From the NCBI RefSeq assembly GCF_016100455.1, contig NZ_JACFSK010000001.1, positions 1,798,001-1,862,000 on the forward strand: DNA of 64,000 bases, read 5' to 3'. The notes below the pieces were generated by a model, which was given only the letters and a program-made list of their open reading frames with translations, was not told where the DNA came from and did not search any database. This DNA is from Bartonella sp. M0283 (GTDB lineage Bacteria > Pseudomonadota > Alphaproteobacteria > Rhizobiales > Rhizobiaceae). A program made the translations under genes and the position numbers. Shown one piece after another: positions 42,278-51,826 of the stretch (the first letter of the stretch is position 1; each line of letters opens with the position of its first letter).

Positions 42278-43027
42278 ATGAAAATTAGATATCTTATTGC
42301 TGCTTCTGCAGCTGCTCTTACAGCAGCTTCTTCAGCACAAGCTGCTGACGTTGTAGCAAATCAGGAGCCAGCTCCTGTTGTTGCAGCTCCTGCTTTCTCT
42401 TGGACCGGTTTCTACGCTGGTGCTCAGATCGGTGGTTCTTGGTCAGATACAGACCTTAAGGGCAAGTACAAAGGTCAAGGCGACGCATGGAGCCGTAGAC
42501 AGGGCTTCTCACCTGATCCGTCAGGCTTCATCGGTGGCATCTATGCCGGTTATAACTATGACCTCGGCAACAATATTATCATCGGTGCCGATACCGACTG
42601 GGTATGGGGCGACATGGACGAGAGCGACAAACGCTCTGTTACATATAGCGATGGTGACACCGGTTCTTTCCACGGCAAGTTGAAAGAACAGTGGGCTGGT
42701 TCTACCCGTGCACGTGTCGGCTATGCAGTTGATCGCTGGATGCCTTACATTGCTGGTGGTGTTGCTTATGCCAAGGTTGATTCGAGCTTCCGTCTGAAAG
42801 ATGCTAACGGCAAGGTAATGTCCGGTTATTCAGCTAGCGATAGCGATACACTCGTCGGTTGGACAATCGGCGCTGGTTTCGACTATGCTATGACAGACCA
42901 CATCATCTTGCGTGCTGAATATCGTTACACCGACTTCGGTGACGAAGACTACAGCAAGAACAACGTCAAGTACAATGTTGACTACAAGACCAACGATTTC
43001 CGCGTTGGTGTAGCTTACAAGTTCTAA
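42278..43027 (+). CDS. small outer-membrane porin, Omp25/Hbp type (copy 2)
   Basis: 249 residues, clearly a paralog of the gene at 41146. Signal peptide MKIRYLIAASAAALTAASSAQA; the barrel strands and the last 40 residues (YAMTDHIILRAEYRYTDFGD..., RVGVAYKF) are nearly the same, while the first extracellular loop (KGKYKGQGDAWSRRQG) and the loop near residue 185 differ. ATG at 42278 behind TTGGAG; the frame opens further upstream at 42191 but has no site there. Tandem duplication with loop divergence is typical for surface-exposed proteins. Confidence 0.93.
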   Translation: MKIRYLIAASAAALTAASSAQAADVVANQEPAPVVAAPAFSWTGFYAGAQIGGSWSDTDLKGKYKGQGDAWSRRQGFSPDPSGFIGGIYAGYNYDLGNNIIIGADTDWVWGDMDESDKRSVTYSDGDTGSFHGKLKEQWAGSTRARVGYAVDRWMPYIAGGVAYAKVDSSFRLKDANGKVMSGYSASDSDTLVGWTIGAGFDYAMTDHIILRAEYRYTDFGDEDYSKNNVKYNVDYKTNDFRVGVAYKF

Positions 43028-43047
43028 TTTAAACGAACTTTGTTTTG

Positions 43048-43085
43048 AAAAGGCTCCGTATTTTACGGGGCCTTTTCTTTTTCTC
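43048..43085 (+). terminator. intrinsic terminator after porin copy 2
   Basis: AAAAGGCTCCGT pairs with ACGGGGCCTTTT (one T-G wobble) around ATTTT-type loop, followed by a T-rich tract CTTTTTC. Confidence 0.88.
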
Positions 43086-43269
43086 GATTTTTCAGTTTTC
43101 TTTCTGTTTCATCTCATGATAAAGCCATGCATCATGAGTGTATATGACCCTGACCTGATAACGTTACGAATTATTAGCCCGATCTTCACCCTTGCTTGAA
43201 CATTGCAATGGTATGGAAGGTCGGGAGTTCAATGATTGCAAAACAGTAACGCCTACAGGAATTTTTAAC

Positions 43270-46185
43270 ATGTCAAATAAAGACCAAGCCATGGATTATT
43301 CAAAAACCCTTTATCTGCCTAAGACCGATTTTCCTATGCGTGCCGGCCTTCCCCAAAAAGAACCGGAAATTGTCAAACGTTGGGAAGACATGGATCTCTA
43401 TGGTGCATTACGCAAACAGGCAGTTGATCGTCCCCTTTATGTTTTGCATGATGGTCCTCCTTATGCCAATGGTGACATTCATATCGGGCATGCATTGAAC
43501 AAGATCTTGAAAGATACCATCGTGCGGTCTTTCCAGATGCGTGGCTATAATGCCAATTATGTACCCGGCTGGGATTGCCATGGCCTGCCTATCGAATGGA
43601 AGATCGAAGAAAAATATCGGGCAAAGGGCAAGAATAAAGACGATATTCCGATTAACGAATTCCGTCAGGAATGTCGGGAATTTGCCAAACATTGGGTCAA
43701 AATCCAGTCGGAAGAATTCAAACGGCTTGGCATTATCGGCGATTTCAAGAATCCTTACACAACGATGGCATTCCATGCGGAGGCACGTATTGCCGGTGAA
43801 TTGATGAAATTTGCCATGTCCGACCAGCTTTATCGCGGCTCCAAACCCGTTATGTGGTCGGTTGTCGAAAGAACCGCTTTGGCCGAAGCGGAGGTCGAAT
43901 ATCACGATGTTGAATCCGACACAATCTGGGTCAAATTTCCGGTTCTGAAAGCCAAGGCCGATGATTTGTCGGGAGCTTTTGTCGTCATCTGGACAACCAC
44001 ACCATGGACAATTCCCGGTAACCGTGCTGTTGCCTATTCTTCGCGTATTCCTTATTGGCTTTATCAGGTGGTGGATGCCGAAAATGATTATGGCCCGAAG
44101 CCCGGTGAAAAACTGATATTTGCTGAGGCGCTCGCTGAAGAAAGTGCAAAAAAAGCAAAACTGACTTTCAGAAAGCTTCGCTCATTGAATCCTTCTGAGC
44201 TTGATACGATGCTGCTTTCGCATCCGCTCAAAGGTTTTGCCAATGATTATGCCTTTAAAGTTCCCCTGCTTGATGGCGACCATGTCACGGCGGATTCCGG
44301 TACCGGTTTTGTCCATACAGCTCCAAGCCATGGGCGTGAAGACTTTGAAGTATGGGTTGCCAATAAAGGGAAAATCGAAAGTCTCGGCATCGATTCATCA
44401 ATTCCGTTTCCGGTTGATGATGCGGGATATTATACAAAAGATGCCCCCGGTTTTGGCCCCGATCGCGAGGGCGGCGCTTCGCGTGTTATTGATGATAATG
44501 GTAAATATGGCGACGCCAATAAAACCGTAATCGCCCTCTTGATTGAAAAAGACATGCTCTTTGCCCGCGGGCGTATCAAGCACTCTTACCCGCATAGCTG
44601 GCGGTCGAAAAAACCTGTTATCTTCCGCAACACGCCGCAATGGTTTGTCTATATGGACAAGAAACTCTCTGACGGAACCACATTGCGCGAACGCGCCCTC
44701 AAGGCCGTTCAGGATACGCGTTTTGTACCACCGGCAGGACAAAACCGTATCGGAGCCATGATGGAAGATCGTCCTGACTGGGTATTATCCCGTCAACGCG
44801 CCTGGGGTGTTCCGATTGCAATTTTCGTTAAAGAAAATGGCGAAATTCTCAAAGACGAGGCTGTCAACAAGCGCATTGTCGAAGCTTTTGAAAAAGAAGG
44901 TGCCGATGCCTGGTTCAAGGAAGGAGCCAGAGAGCGTTTTCTCGGTGAACATGCAAAAGAAGATTGGCAACCGGTTCATGACATTCTTGATGTCTGGTTC
45001 GATTCGGGCTGCACACATGTCTTTACACTCGAAGACCGACCCGATTTGAAATGGCCGGCCGATCTTTATCTTGAAGGCTCGGATCAACACCGCGGCTGGT
45101 TCCACTCGTCAATGCTTGAAAGCTGCGGAACGCGTGGAAGAGCTCCCTATAATACTGTTTTGACACACGGCTTCACGCTCGATGAACAAGGCAAGAAAAT
45201 GTCGAAATCATTGGGGAATACTGTCGCGCCTCAAGATGTTATCAACACTTCCGGTGCCGATATTTTACGCCTTTGGGTCATGACAACCGATTATTGGGAA
45301 GATCAGCGTCTGGGAAGAAATATCATTCAGACCAACGTCGATTCCTATCGGAAACTCCGCAATGTTATTCGCTGGATGCTTGGTACGCTTGCCTATGACG
45401 AGGGCGAAAATATCGCCTATGAAGATATGCCGGACCTTGAAAAGTTCATGCTGCATCGCCTTTACGAGTTGGACAGGCTTGTCAACGAAGCTTATGACGG
45501 TTTCGATTTCAAGCGCATTACCCGTGCATTGCTCGATTTTTCAATCGTTGACCTCTCGGCTTTCTATTTCGATATCCGCAAAGATTCGCTTTATTGCGAT
45601 GCGCCTTCTTCTATAAAGCGCAAATCAGCAATCCATGTTGTGCGCGAGATTTTTGAACGCATGGTCACATGGCTTGCTCCGATGTTGCCATTCACAATGG
45701 AAGAAGCCTGGCTTGAACGGCATCCGGAAAGCAAATCGGTTCACTTCGAACAATTCCGCAAAACGCCTGATAGCTGGTGCGACAATGAACTGAATGAACG
45801 TTGGCGCAAAATCCGTCAGGTCCGTAAAGTTGTCACAGGTGCACTTGAACTTGAAAGAGCTGAAAAACATATTGGCTCTTCTCTGGAAGCAGCCCCCGTT
45901 GTCTATATTTCCGACCTTGATTTGTTGAAAGCGGTCGAGGGGATGGATATGGCGGAAATTGCGATCACAAGCGATATTGTCATTACCAATGCTGAAGCCC
46001 CGAAAGATGCTTTCCGGCTTGATGATGTCAAAGGTGTTGCTGTGGAATTTCATAAAGCTGACGGTAAAAAATGTGCCCGTTCATGGCGCTATACACAGGA
46101 TGTTGGCAGTGATCCCGAATATCCTGATGTGTCTGCACGTGATGCTGCCGCCTTACATGAACTCCATGCACTCGGGAAAATCTGA
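43270..46185 (+). CDS. ileS: isoleucyl-tRNA synthetase
   Basis: 971 residues, class Ia synthetase. HIGH motif in [12 protein letters not shown]1 editing domain with [11 protein letters not shown] and [17 protein letters not shown] in [10 protein letters not shown]. The C-terminal zinc-binding domain of the E. coli enzyme is not evident. The open frame begins at 43192, but the ATG at 43270 after ACAGGA gives the normal start (...[15 protein letters not shown]). No T-box or leader peptide seen upstream. Confidence 0.97.
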   Translation: MSNKDQAMDYSKTLYLPKTDFPMRAGLPQKEPEIVKRWEDMDLYGALRKQAVDRPLYVLHDGPPYANGDIHIGHALNKILKDTIVRSFQMRGYNANYVPGWDCHGLPIEWKIEEKYRAKGKNKDDIPINEFRQECREFAKHWVKIQSEEFKRLGIIGDFKNPYTTMAFHAEARIAGELMKFAMSDQLYRGSKPVMWSVVERTALAEAEVEYHDVESDTIWVKFPVLKAKADDLSGAFVVIWTTTPWTIPGNRAVAYSSRIPYWLYQVVDAENDYGPKPGEKLIFAEALAEESAKKAKLTFRKLRSLNPSELDTMLLSHPLKGFANDYAFKVPLLDGDHVTADSGTGFVHTAPSHGREDFEVWVANKGKIESLGIDSSIPFPVDDAGYYTKDAPGFGPDREGGASRVIDDNGKYGDANKTVIALLIEKDMLFARGRIKHSYPHSWRSKKPVIFRNTPQWFVYMDKKLSDGTTLRERALKAVQDTRFVPPAGQNRIGAMMEDRPDWVLSRQRAWGVPIAIFVKENGEILKDEAVNKRIVEAFEKEGADAWFKEGARERFLGEHAKEDWQPVHDILDVWFDSGCTHVFTLEDRPDLKWPADLYLEGSDQHRGWFHSSMLESCGTRGRAPYNTVLTHGFTLDEQGKKMSKSLGNTVAPQDVINTSGADILRLWVMTTDYWEDQRLGRNIIQTNVDSYRKLRNVIRWMLGTLAYDEGENIAYEDMPDLEKFMLHRLYELDRLVNEAYDGFDFKRITRALLDFSIVDLSAFYFDIRKDSLYCDAPSSIKRKSAIHVVREIFERMVTWLAPMLPFTMEEAWLERHPESKSVHFEQFRKTPDSWCDNELNERWRKIRQVRKVVTGALELERAEKHIGSSLEAAPVVYISDLDLLKAVEGMDMAEIAITSDIVITNAEAPKDAFRLDDVKGVAVEFHKADGKKCARSWRYTQDVGSDPEYPDVSARDAAALHELHALGKI

Positions 46186-46186
46186 T

Positions 46187-46228
46187 CTCAATAAAAAACA
46201 CTGGCAAAGTTTTTCCTCTTTGCCAGTG
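46187..46228 (-). terminator. hairpin after ileS with U-tract only on the minus strand
   Basis: A perfect 11-base-pair stem CACTGGCAAAG (46199-46209) / CTTTGCCAGTG (46218-46228). On the plus strand no T-run follows; on the minus strand it is followed by TTTTTTATTG. It may still protect or end the ileS message, but its form is that of a minus-strand intrinsic terminator. Confidence 0.55.
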
Positions 46229-46411
46229 AAGACTGTCTCTTGAGTGAACTTCACTACTTCCTGGTTGGTAGGGATTGCCGTCGAGGCATATGTCATGATA
46301 AGGAAATGAACTATAGGTGCCAATCAACGGCATAAATCATGGTTGTTATCTGCCTCAGGGTGGAATGGTGAAAGCAATTTTTGGCGGCACAGCCGGGAAA
46401 ACGGATTAGCA

Positions 46412-47077
46412 GTGAAGAAACGCGAAGTAGCATTTATTGTATCGAGTATGGTTACGGCCGGTCTTATGCTGACAGGATGTGGTGTTTCCAGTCCGACTTA
46501 TGGAACAGACAAATCCACGGGCAAGCAACTGATTGACGATTTTTCGAATATTGCATCAATCAGATCCAACACCAATAAAAATCAGATTGACACCAAACCG
46601 CGCCCCGAGCTTGTTCGTCCGGCTCCCGGCGCAAAAGGTGTGCTACCACAACCGCAAACCAACGTTGCCCAGACCGGAACACCTGATTGGCCGGAATCGC
46701 CGGAACAGAAGCGGCAGAGATTGCGCGACGAAGCCACGGCGAACCAGAACAATCCAAATTATGTTTCCCCCATTGTTCCTGATAGCGGCAAAGAAACAAA
46801 ACCGACCGGATCGACCGATTGGCTTGACGGTATTCACCGCAACGAGCAGGTCAATAACGATAAGGAACAACGTGCCGAATATTTACGCCGCAAAAAAGAA
46901 AATGAAGGTGGCTCTCCAACCACACGCAAATATTTAAGCGAACCACCCCTGAGTTATCGTCAACCGGCTGCCTCCGCACCAGTTGGAGATAAAGGCGAGG
47001 ATGAAGCGAAAAAAGAGCGTGAGAGGAAAAAAGCACTCAAAGAAAGCTCGGGCAAAAAGAGCTGGTGGCCTTTCTAA
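46412..47077 (+). CDS. lipoprotein of unknown function downstream of ileS
   Basis: 221 residues. GTG at 46412 gives a lipoprotein signal peptide with lipobox LTGC (VAFIVSSMVTAGLMLTGCG). The rest is hydrophilic, rich in Pro, Gln, Lys and Glu, likely extended or disordered (RPAPGAKGVLPQPQ, DWPESPEQKRQRLRDEA) and ends in KKSWWPF. Alphaproteobacteria often carry a lipoprotein gene near ileS/lspA; no domain could be named. Upstream frame to 46343 lacks a start site. Confidence 0.75.
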   Translation: MKKREVAFIVSSMVTAGLMLTGCGVSSPTYGTDKSTGKQLIDDFSNIASIRSNTNKNQIDTKPRPELVRPAPGAKGVLPQPQTNVAQTGTPDWPESPEQKRQRLRDEATANQNNPNYVSPIVPDSGKETKPTGSTDWLDGIHRNEQVNNDKEQRAEYLRRKKENEGGSPTTRKYLSEPPLSYRQPAASAPVGDKGEDEAKKERERKKALKESSGKKSWWPF

Positions 47078-47858
47078 ATATCAAGGCAATACCCTGTTCT
47101 TGAAATCTTTATTCTTTTGTCGAGACACTCCTGTCCTTTTCCGATAGAGGAAAGTTGGATTTTATTTATTTGAAGAACATGAGGACTGTTCGTTTTTTAA
47201 CTAAAACATTCATTTTTTAACTAAAACACCGGCGAAGTCACTCCGTTTTTCTGTTCAAAACGTCTGCCCCTCCCGTCTCACACGTCATATTACCTTTTTT
47301 GCCGCATGTTCCATTGACCTCACTCATCACATGTTACATCAACAATGTGAAAAAGTCGGAACTTGTAGCACGATGTTCCAGCCGGTTCCGGATTGAAACT
47401 TTTCGCCCCATCAAACGGATATAGCGATGGGTGCATATATAATCTATTTGTCTCGATAAATGTGGCTATTCGGCCAACCTCTAAACTTACCTCGATTGAA
47501 CGCCTCGTCGTTCATTTTTATTCATGAAACGCATGATAAAAATAATATTCGCTGTTTCATTCGCTCACTTGTTTCGAATGCTTGATAAGCCAATCTTCAG
47601 TCAATAAAAATTTCCGGTTGTGCCTCCAAACCGGTCATTGATTAAACAGACTATTCAGGAACGGTTAGACTTCTCGAACGGATTGGATATCCTAAAATAG
47701 GTGTTTCCCACCCTTTCCAGGTTCAAGATTTTAAAATCTTCTTCGCTTCTTGGGGGCAAAAAAACTGTCATGCTTGTTATGTCATGCTTGCTATACAGTG
47801 TTTCTCACCATTTTCCACCCGATCATTCGAAGCGTTCGACTTTCAAACTTTACTTTTA
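47078..47858. other. 781-base gap with short repeats and no gene
   Basis: Between the lipoprotein gene and the 3' end of the aldo/keto reductase gene. TTTTTTAACTAAAACA is repeated at 47193-47208 and 47213-47228 (20-base period). TGTCATGCTTGYTA is repeated in tandem at 47766-47793. AAGATTTTAAAATCTT, a 16-base palindrome, lies at 47725-47740. No open frame with support on either strand. Confidence 0.55.
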
Positions 47859-48695
47859 TCAAATAACCTCGAGCGGCTGTTTTCGTGTCGGTGGCAAAAA
47901 TATTTTATCAAGTCGCTGCAGAACATCTTGATCAAGTGTGAGATCAAGCGCTTTGGTGTTTTCACGCAAATGTTTGATTGATGAGGTCTTCGGGATAGCA
48001 ATCATCAACGGATTGCGGATAACCCATGCAAGAGCAAGAACCGATGGTGCAACATTGAGCTTTCCGGCAATGTCCAGAAGATCACGGTTTTTCATGATAC
48101 GGCCCTGTTCGATCGGGGAATAGGCCATGACAGGAATATTATGATTTTCACACCATGGGATAAGATCGAATTCCGGTCCTCGACGTGACAAATTATAAAG
48201 TATCTGGTTGGTCGCAATATGACCTTTTGGGGCTATTTGTGCAAGATTTTCCATGAGTGCGGTATCGAAATTGCTAACCCCCCATGCGCCGATTTTGCCT
48301 TGTGTAACAAGTTTTTCCAGAGCTTCCACGGTTTCGCTCAAAGGAACGCTGCTTTGCCAATGAAGAAGATAAAGGTCGATTTTTTCGATTTTTAAATTTT
48401 TAAGGCTACGTTCGCATGCTTCGATTGTGCCTTTTCGTGAAGCATGGCTCGGCAAAACTTTTGAAACAACAAAGGCATCGTCACGTCGCCCGGCAAGCGC
48501 TTTACCAACCACTCTTTCGGAACCACCATTTCCATACATTTCAGCCGTATCAATGAGCTTCAATCCGAGATCAAGGCCGGCACGCAGAGAATCAGCTTCA
48601 ATGTCTGCGGGAGAAATCCCCTCTCCCATACCCCATGTCCCCTGTCCTAAAGCAGGTACGATCGAACCATTTGGGAATGTTACTGTTTTCATCAT
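47859..48695 (-). CDS. aldo/keto reductase
   Basis: 278 residues, (beta/alpha)8 NADPH oxidoreductase. Catalytic tetrad visible: Asp and Tyr in LIDTAEMYGNGGSE, Lys in FVVSKVLPS, His in LYLLHWQ; the NADP-binding end has IPKTSSIKHLREN. Substrate unknown. ATG at 48695 overlaps the tadA stop as ATGA, so the two are co-translated; a frame continuing to 48785 lies inside tadA. Confidence 0.92.
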   Translation of the reverse strand: MMKTVTFPNGSIVPALGQGTWGMGEGISPADIEADSLRAGLDLGLKLIDTAEMYGNGGSERVVGKALAGRRDDAFVVSKVLPSHASRKGTIEACERSLKNLKIEKIDLYLLHWQSSVPLSETVEALEKLVTQGKIGAWGVSNFDTALMENLAQIAPKGHIATNQILYNLSRRGPEFDLIPWCENHNIPVMAYSPIEQGRIMKNRDLLDIAGKLNVAPSVLALAWVIRNPLMIAIPKTSSIKHLRENTKALDLTLDQDVLQRLDKIFLPPTRKQPLEVI

Positions 48696-49141
48696 TCTTC
48701 CCTTTTTCCAGCAAAAAATTTTTTTAGTAAACTGGAAGCCTGTCTTTCGCCCAAGCCCGAATAAACTTCCGGACGATGATGACATGTTGGCTGACTATAG
48801 AAGCGGACGCCATGCTCAACCGCACCACCTTTTTCGTCGCTTGCAGCAAAATAAAGTCTCCTGATACGGGCAAAAGATATGGCAGCTGCGCACATTGTAC
48901 AGGGCTCCAATGTCACATAAAGGTCGCAATCGACCAATCGCTCGCTTTGAAGTGCCTCGCATGCCAAACGAATAACCCGCATTTCCGCGTGACCTGTCGG
49001 ATCAAATTTTTTATGCGTAAGATTGGAAGCCTTGGCGATTACCCGACTGTCCTTGACAATGACGGCACCAACCGGCACTTCGTCATTGGCATTTGCCGAA
49101 ATTGCCTCTTCAAGCGCTATTTCCATCGGCGTTTTTGTCAT
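48692..49141 (-). CDS. tadA: tRNA-specific adenosine deaminase
   Basis: 149 residues. Zinc-dependent deaminase motifs HAEMRVIRLAC (His, catalytic Glu) and PCTMCAAAI (two Cys). It converts A34 to inosine in tRNA-Arg(ACG). Divergent from the pseudouridine synthase gene at 49319, as in many alphaproteobacteria. Overlaps the aldo/keto reductase by four bases. Confidence 0.95.
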   Translation of the reverse strand: MTKTPMEIALEEAISANANDEVPVGAVIVKDSRVIAKASNLTHKKFDPTGHAEMRVIRLACEALQSERLVDCDLYVTLEPCTMCAAAISFARIRRLYFAASDEKGGAVEHGVRFYSQPTCHHRPEVYSGLGERQASSLLKKFFAGKREE

Positions 49142-49318
49142 TTTTGCCTTTCAATTATTTTGAAGCGCCGGAACAATTGGATTTTATCCGCCGTTTATGT
49201 CATTTATGGCAGTTTATCAGAAAACAACTGACGAAAGAGATTCCATATCAGAAAAAAATAAGCTAGAGCGGTAAAAAAATTAACAATGCGCCCCGGTGCT
49301 TCTAAAGGATGATGTGAG

Positions 49319-51262
49319 ATGACATATGATCGCGGCAATAAGAAACCGCAAAATGACCGGGGGGACACAAGAAATAATTTTGACCCACGTGGAAAAAAAG
49401 ACACGAGAACCCCGAAGGTAAAAACCGGTGATGAAAGTGATGGCAGTGAACGCATTGCCAAAAGGTTGGCACGTGCCGGAATAGCCTCGCGGCGGGATGC
49501 CGAAACCATGATTGCTGCCGGCCGTATTGCGGTGAATGGCAAGGTTCTTGATACCCCCGCATTCAATGTCAAACGCACCGATGCAATTACTGTTGATGGA
49601 AAACCTTTGCCCCCCATTGAGCGCACCCGCGTCTGGCTTTACCATAAACGCGCCGGACTGGTGACGACCAACCGTGATCCGGAAGGTCGGCCAACTGTGT
49701 TCGACAGTCTTCCGGAAGGTATGCCACGCGTGCTTTCGGTCGGGCGACTCGATATCAACACCGAAGGTTTGCTGCTCCTGACCAATGACGGGGGACTTGC
49801 GCGGGTTCTTGAATTGCCATCAACCGGCTGGGTGCGCAAATATCGTGTCCGTGCTCATGGCAAAGTCACGCAAGCCGATCTTGACGCGTTGAAAGATGGT
49901 ATTGCCATAGATGGCATTTTTTACGGTGCTGTAGAAGCAACACTTGAGCGCGAACAAGGAACAAATGTCTGGCTGACAGTGGCTTTAAGAGAAGGTAAAA
50001 ACCGCGAGGTCAAGAATATTCTGGGCGCTCTGGGCTTGACTGTCACGCGCCTTATCCGCATCTCCTTCGGTCCCTTTCAACTTGCCGATCTTGAAGAAGG
50101 CGCTGTACGTGAACTGAAAGGGCGCACACTGCGCGACCAATTGGGCGAACGCCTTATCGAAGAGGCCAATGCCGATTTCGATTTGCCAATTTTGAAGCCT
50201 TTTTCCAATGCCCCTGTTGTTGGAGAACAAAAGCTGCGTGAAAAGCCTACTGTTTCGGATGACGGCTGGATTTCTTCAACACCGGAAGCACCCCGCTTTA
50301 ATAGACGTTGGAAAAAAGCCGATTTTGCCGAACGTGGCCGCGACCAGCTTTCAACAAGGCCGGACAGTTTCAATAAACGGGGCGGTAAGTTCGTGAGAAG
50401 TTCTGCTCCCCTTAAGAAAGCTTTCGAGAAAAAGCCTGAAGCAGAACCGCAACGATTGCGTAGCGCCAATGTCTGGATGGCTCCCGGCGCCCGCCCTCAA
50501 ACCGCGCATAAAAAATTCTGGCGCATGAGAGACGAAGAGGAAAGAAACGACAACGGCTTTGAAGAAAGAGCCGCCCGCCGTCATCCTCATCGCGCTTCAC
50601 AGGGTGAAAGCGACACACATTTCAACCACCGTGAGAAACATTTCGACAAATCGAACCGCAAACCGGATTTCAAACAGAAATTCCGGAAAGACCGCTCGTT
50701 TGAAGATGATGATGCCTCACGGGGCGATAGAAAAAATCGGGATTATAAGAAAACCGGAAATTATGCTGGAGCAATAAAAGAGCGGTCGGGCTATGGTCAC
50801 GACCGTGGTTTTGAAGGCGGGAAAAAACAGTTTCAGCATCATTCAGGGGGAGCTGGCGAAAGACCGGCAAGAAAATATAATACAGAGCGGAAATTTTCCG
50901 AAAGGCGGGAATTTAATGCCCCTGAACGGAAGTTTGATCACCCTCGAAAAAACTATCGCAGTTCTTCTGAACATCACGAAGGTGGATTTGACTTTCCACG
51001 CCGTCATGACAGGAAGAAAAATCCGGAAGAGCAGAACCAGAAAAGATCATCCGGTTTTTCCGGCAACCGTTCCGAAAAACCATTTTCTTCAAAAAATGAC
51101 CGCAGCGGGAAGAAAGCTTTTACCGGCAAGCCCGAAAAAGCAGGCAAATTTCTAGATCGTAAGGGCGGCGCCAAAGGAAACGGACGTTCCGGTGGAGAAC
51201 GTTCCGGTAGCCAACGTTCCGGACGGTCAAATGGAGGATCAGGTGCGGGTCGTCGGCGGTAA
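49319..51262 (+). CDS. RluB-like 23S rRNA pseudouridine synthase with long basic C-terminal tail
   Basis: 647 residues. An S4 RNA-binding domain (about 44-92, RIAKRLARAGIASRRDAE) precedes the RsuA/RluB catalytic domain with the active Asp145 in SVGRLDINTEGLLLL and REGKNREVKN. The enzyme part ends near residue 285. The remaining 350 or so residues are low complexity, rich in Arg, Lys, Gly, Ser, Asp and Phe (HFDKSNRKPDFKQKFRKD, NGRSGGERSGSQRSGRS), likely a disordered RNA-binding tail; E. coli RluB has only a short one. ATG behind AAGGATG. rsmD overlaps its end by 20 bases. Confidence 0.9.
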   Translation: MTYDRGNKKPQNDRGDTRNNFDPRGKKDTRTPKVKTGDESDGSERIAKRLARAGIASRRDAETMIAAGRIAVNGKVLDTPAFNVKRTDAITVDGKPLPPIERTRVWLYHKRAGLVTTNRDPEGRPTVFDSLPEGMPRVLSVGRLDINTEGLLLLTNDGGLARVLELPSTGWVRKYRVRAHGKVTQADLDALKDGIAIDGIFYGAVEATLEREQGTNVWLTVALREGKNREVKNILGALGLTVTRLIRISFGPFQLADLEEGAVRELKGRTLRDQLGERLIEEANADFDLPILKPFSNAPVVGEQKLREKPTVSDDGWISSTPEAPRFNRRWKKADFAERGRDQLSTRPDSFNKRGGKFVRSSAPLKKAFEKKPEAEPQRLRSANVWMAPGARPQTAHKKFWRMRDEEERNDNGFEERAARRHPHRASQGESDTHFNHREKHFDKSNRKPDFKQKFRKDRSFEDDDASRGDRKNRDYKKTGNYAGAIKERSGYGHDRGFEGGKKQFQHHSGGAGERPARKYNTERKFSERREFNAPERKFDHPRKNYRSSSEHHEGGFDFPRRHDRKKNPEEQNQKRSSGFSGNRSEKPFSSKNDRSGKKAFTGKPEKAGKFLDRKGGAKGNGRSGGERSGSQRSGRSNGGSGAGRRR

Positions 51263-51800
51263 GTTCTCCGGACGCCATCTTGCAACGCCCACAGGACAGG
51301 CAATCCGTCCGACAACAGATCGCACGCGTGAAAGCCTGTTCAATATTCTGGGATCGCGACAAGAGAATTTCTGGAATGGCAAACGCGTGCTTGATCTCTT
51401 TTCAGGAACCGGAGCGCTCGGCATAGAAGCACTTTCGCGCGGTGCAGAGACATGCACTTTTGTCGAACAGTCGGTTGAGGGACGCGGACTAATCCATGAA
51501 AATATAGAAGCCTTCGGATTACAAGGCGTTACCCGACTATTGCGCCGTGATGCAACCCGTTTAGGACAGATCGGAACAATGCAACCATTCGATGTTGTTT
51601 TTGCCGACCCGCCTTATGGGCATGGTCTGGGAGAAAAAGCTTTTTCTGCCGCTATCGAAGGCCAATGGGTAAGAAACAATGCGCTTTTTGTGCTTGAAGA
51701 GACAAAAGAAGCCACAATTCGCTTACCCGACATTTTTAAGCTTGACGACGAGCGCCATTATGGTGGCACAATTATTTATATATATATGTTACAATTGTGA
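51243..51800 (+). CDS. rsmD: 16S rRNA (guanine(966)-N2)-methyltransferase
   Basis: 185 residues. Family opening RVVGGKFSGRHLATP...IRPTTDRTRESLFNIL, SAM-binding DLFSGTGALGIEALSRGA and catalytic DPPYG are all present. GTG at 51243, five bases after GGAGG, gives the normal N-terminus; ATG at 51231 is less likely. Overlaps the rluB-like gene by 20 bases. Confidence 0.95.
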   Translation: MRVVGGKFSGRHLATPTGQAIRPTTDRTRESLFNILGSRQENFWNGKRVLDLFSGTGALGIEALSRGAETCTFVEQSVEGRGLIHENIEAFGLQGVTRLLRRDATRLGQIGTMQPFDVVFADPPYGHGLGEKAFSAAIEGQWVRNNALFVLEETKEATIRLPDIFKLDDERHYGGTIIYIYMLQL

Positions 51801-51826
51801 TTATACATTCGCGAGAGGATTTGCCT

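Noticed and set aside
43090..43269. T-box or leader peptide before ileS
   Set aside because: No T-box sequence, no isoleucine-rich small frame and no attenuator pair; T-boxes are not expected in Proteobacteria.
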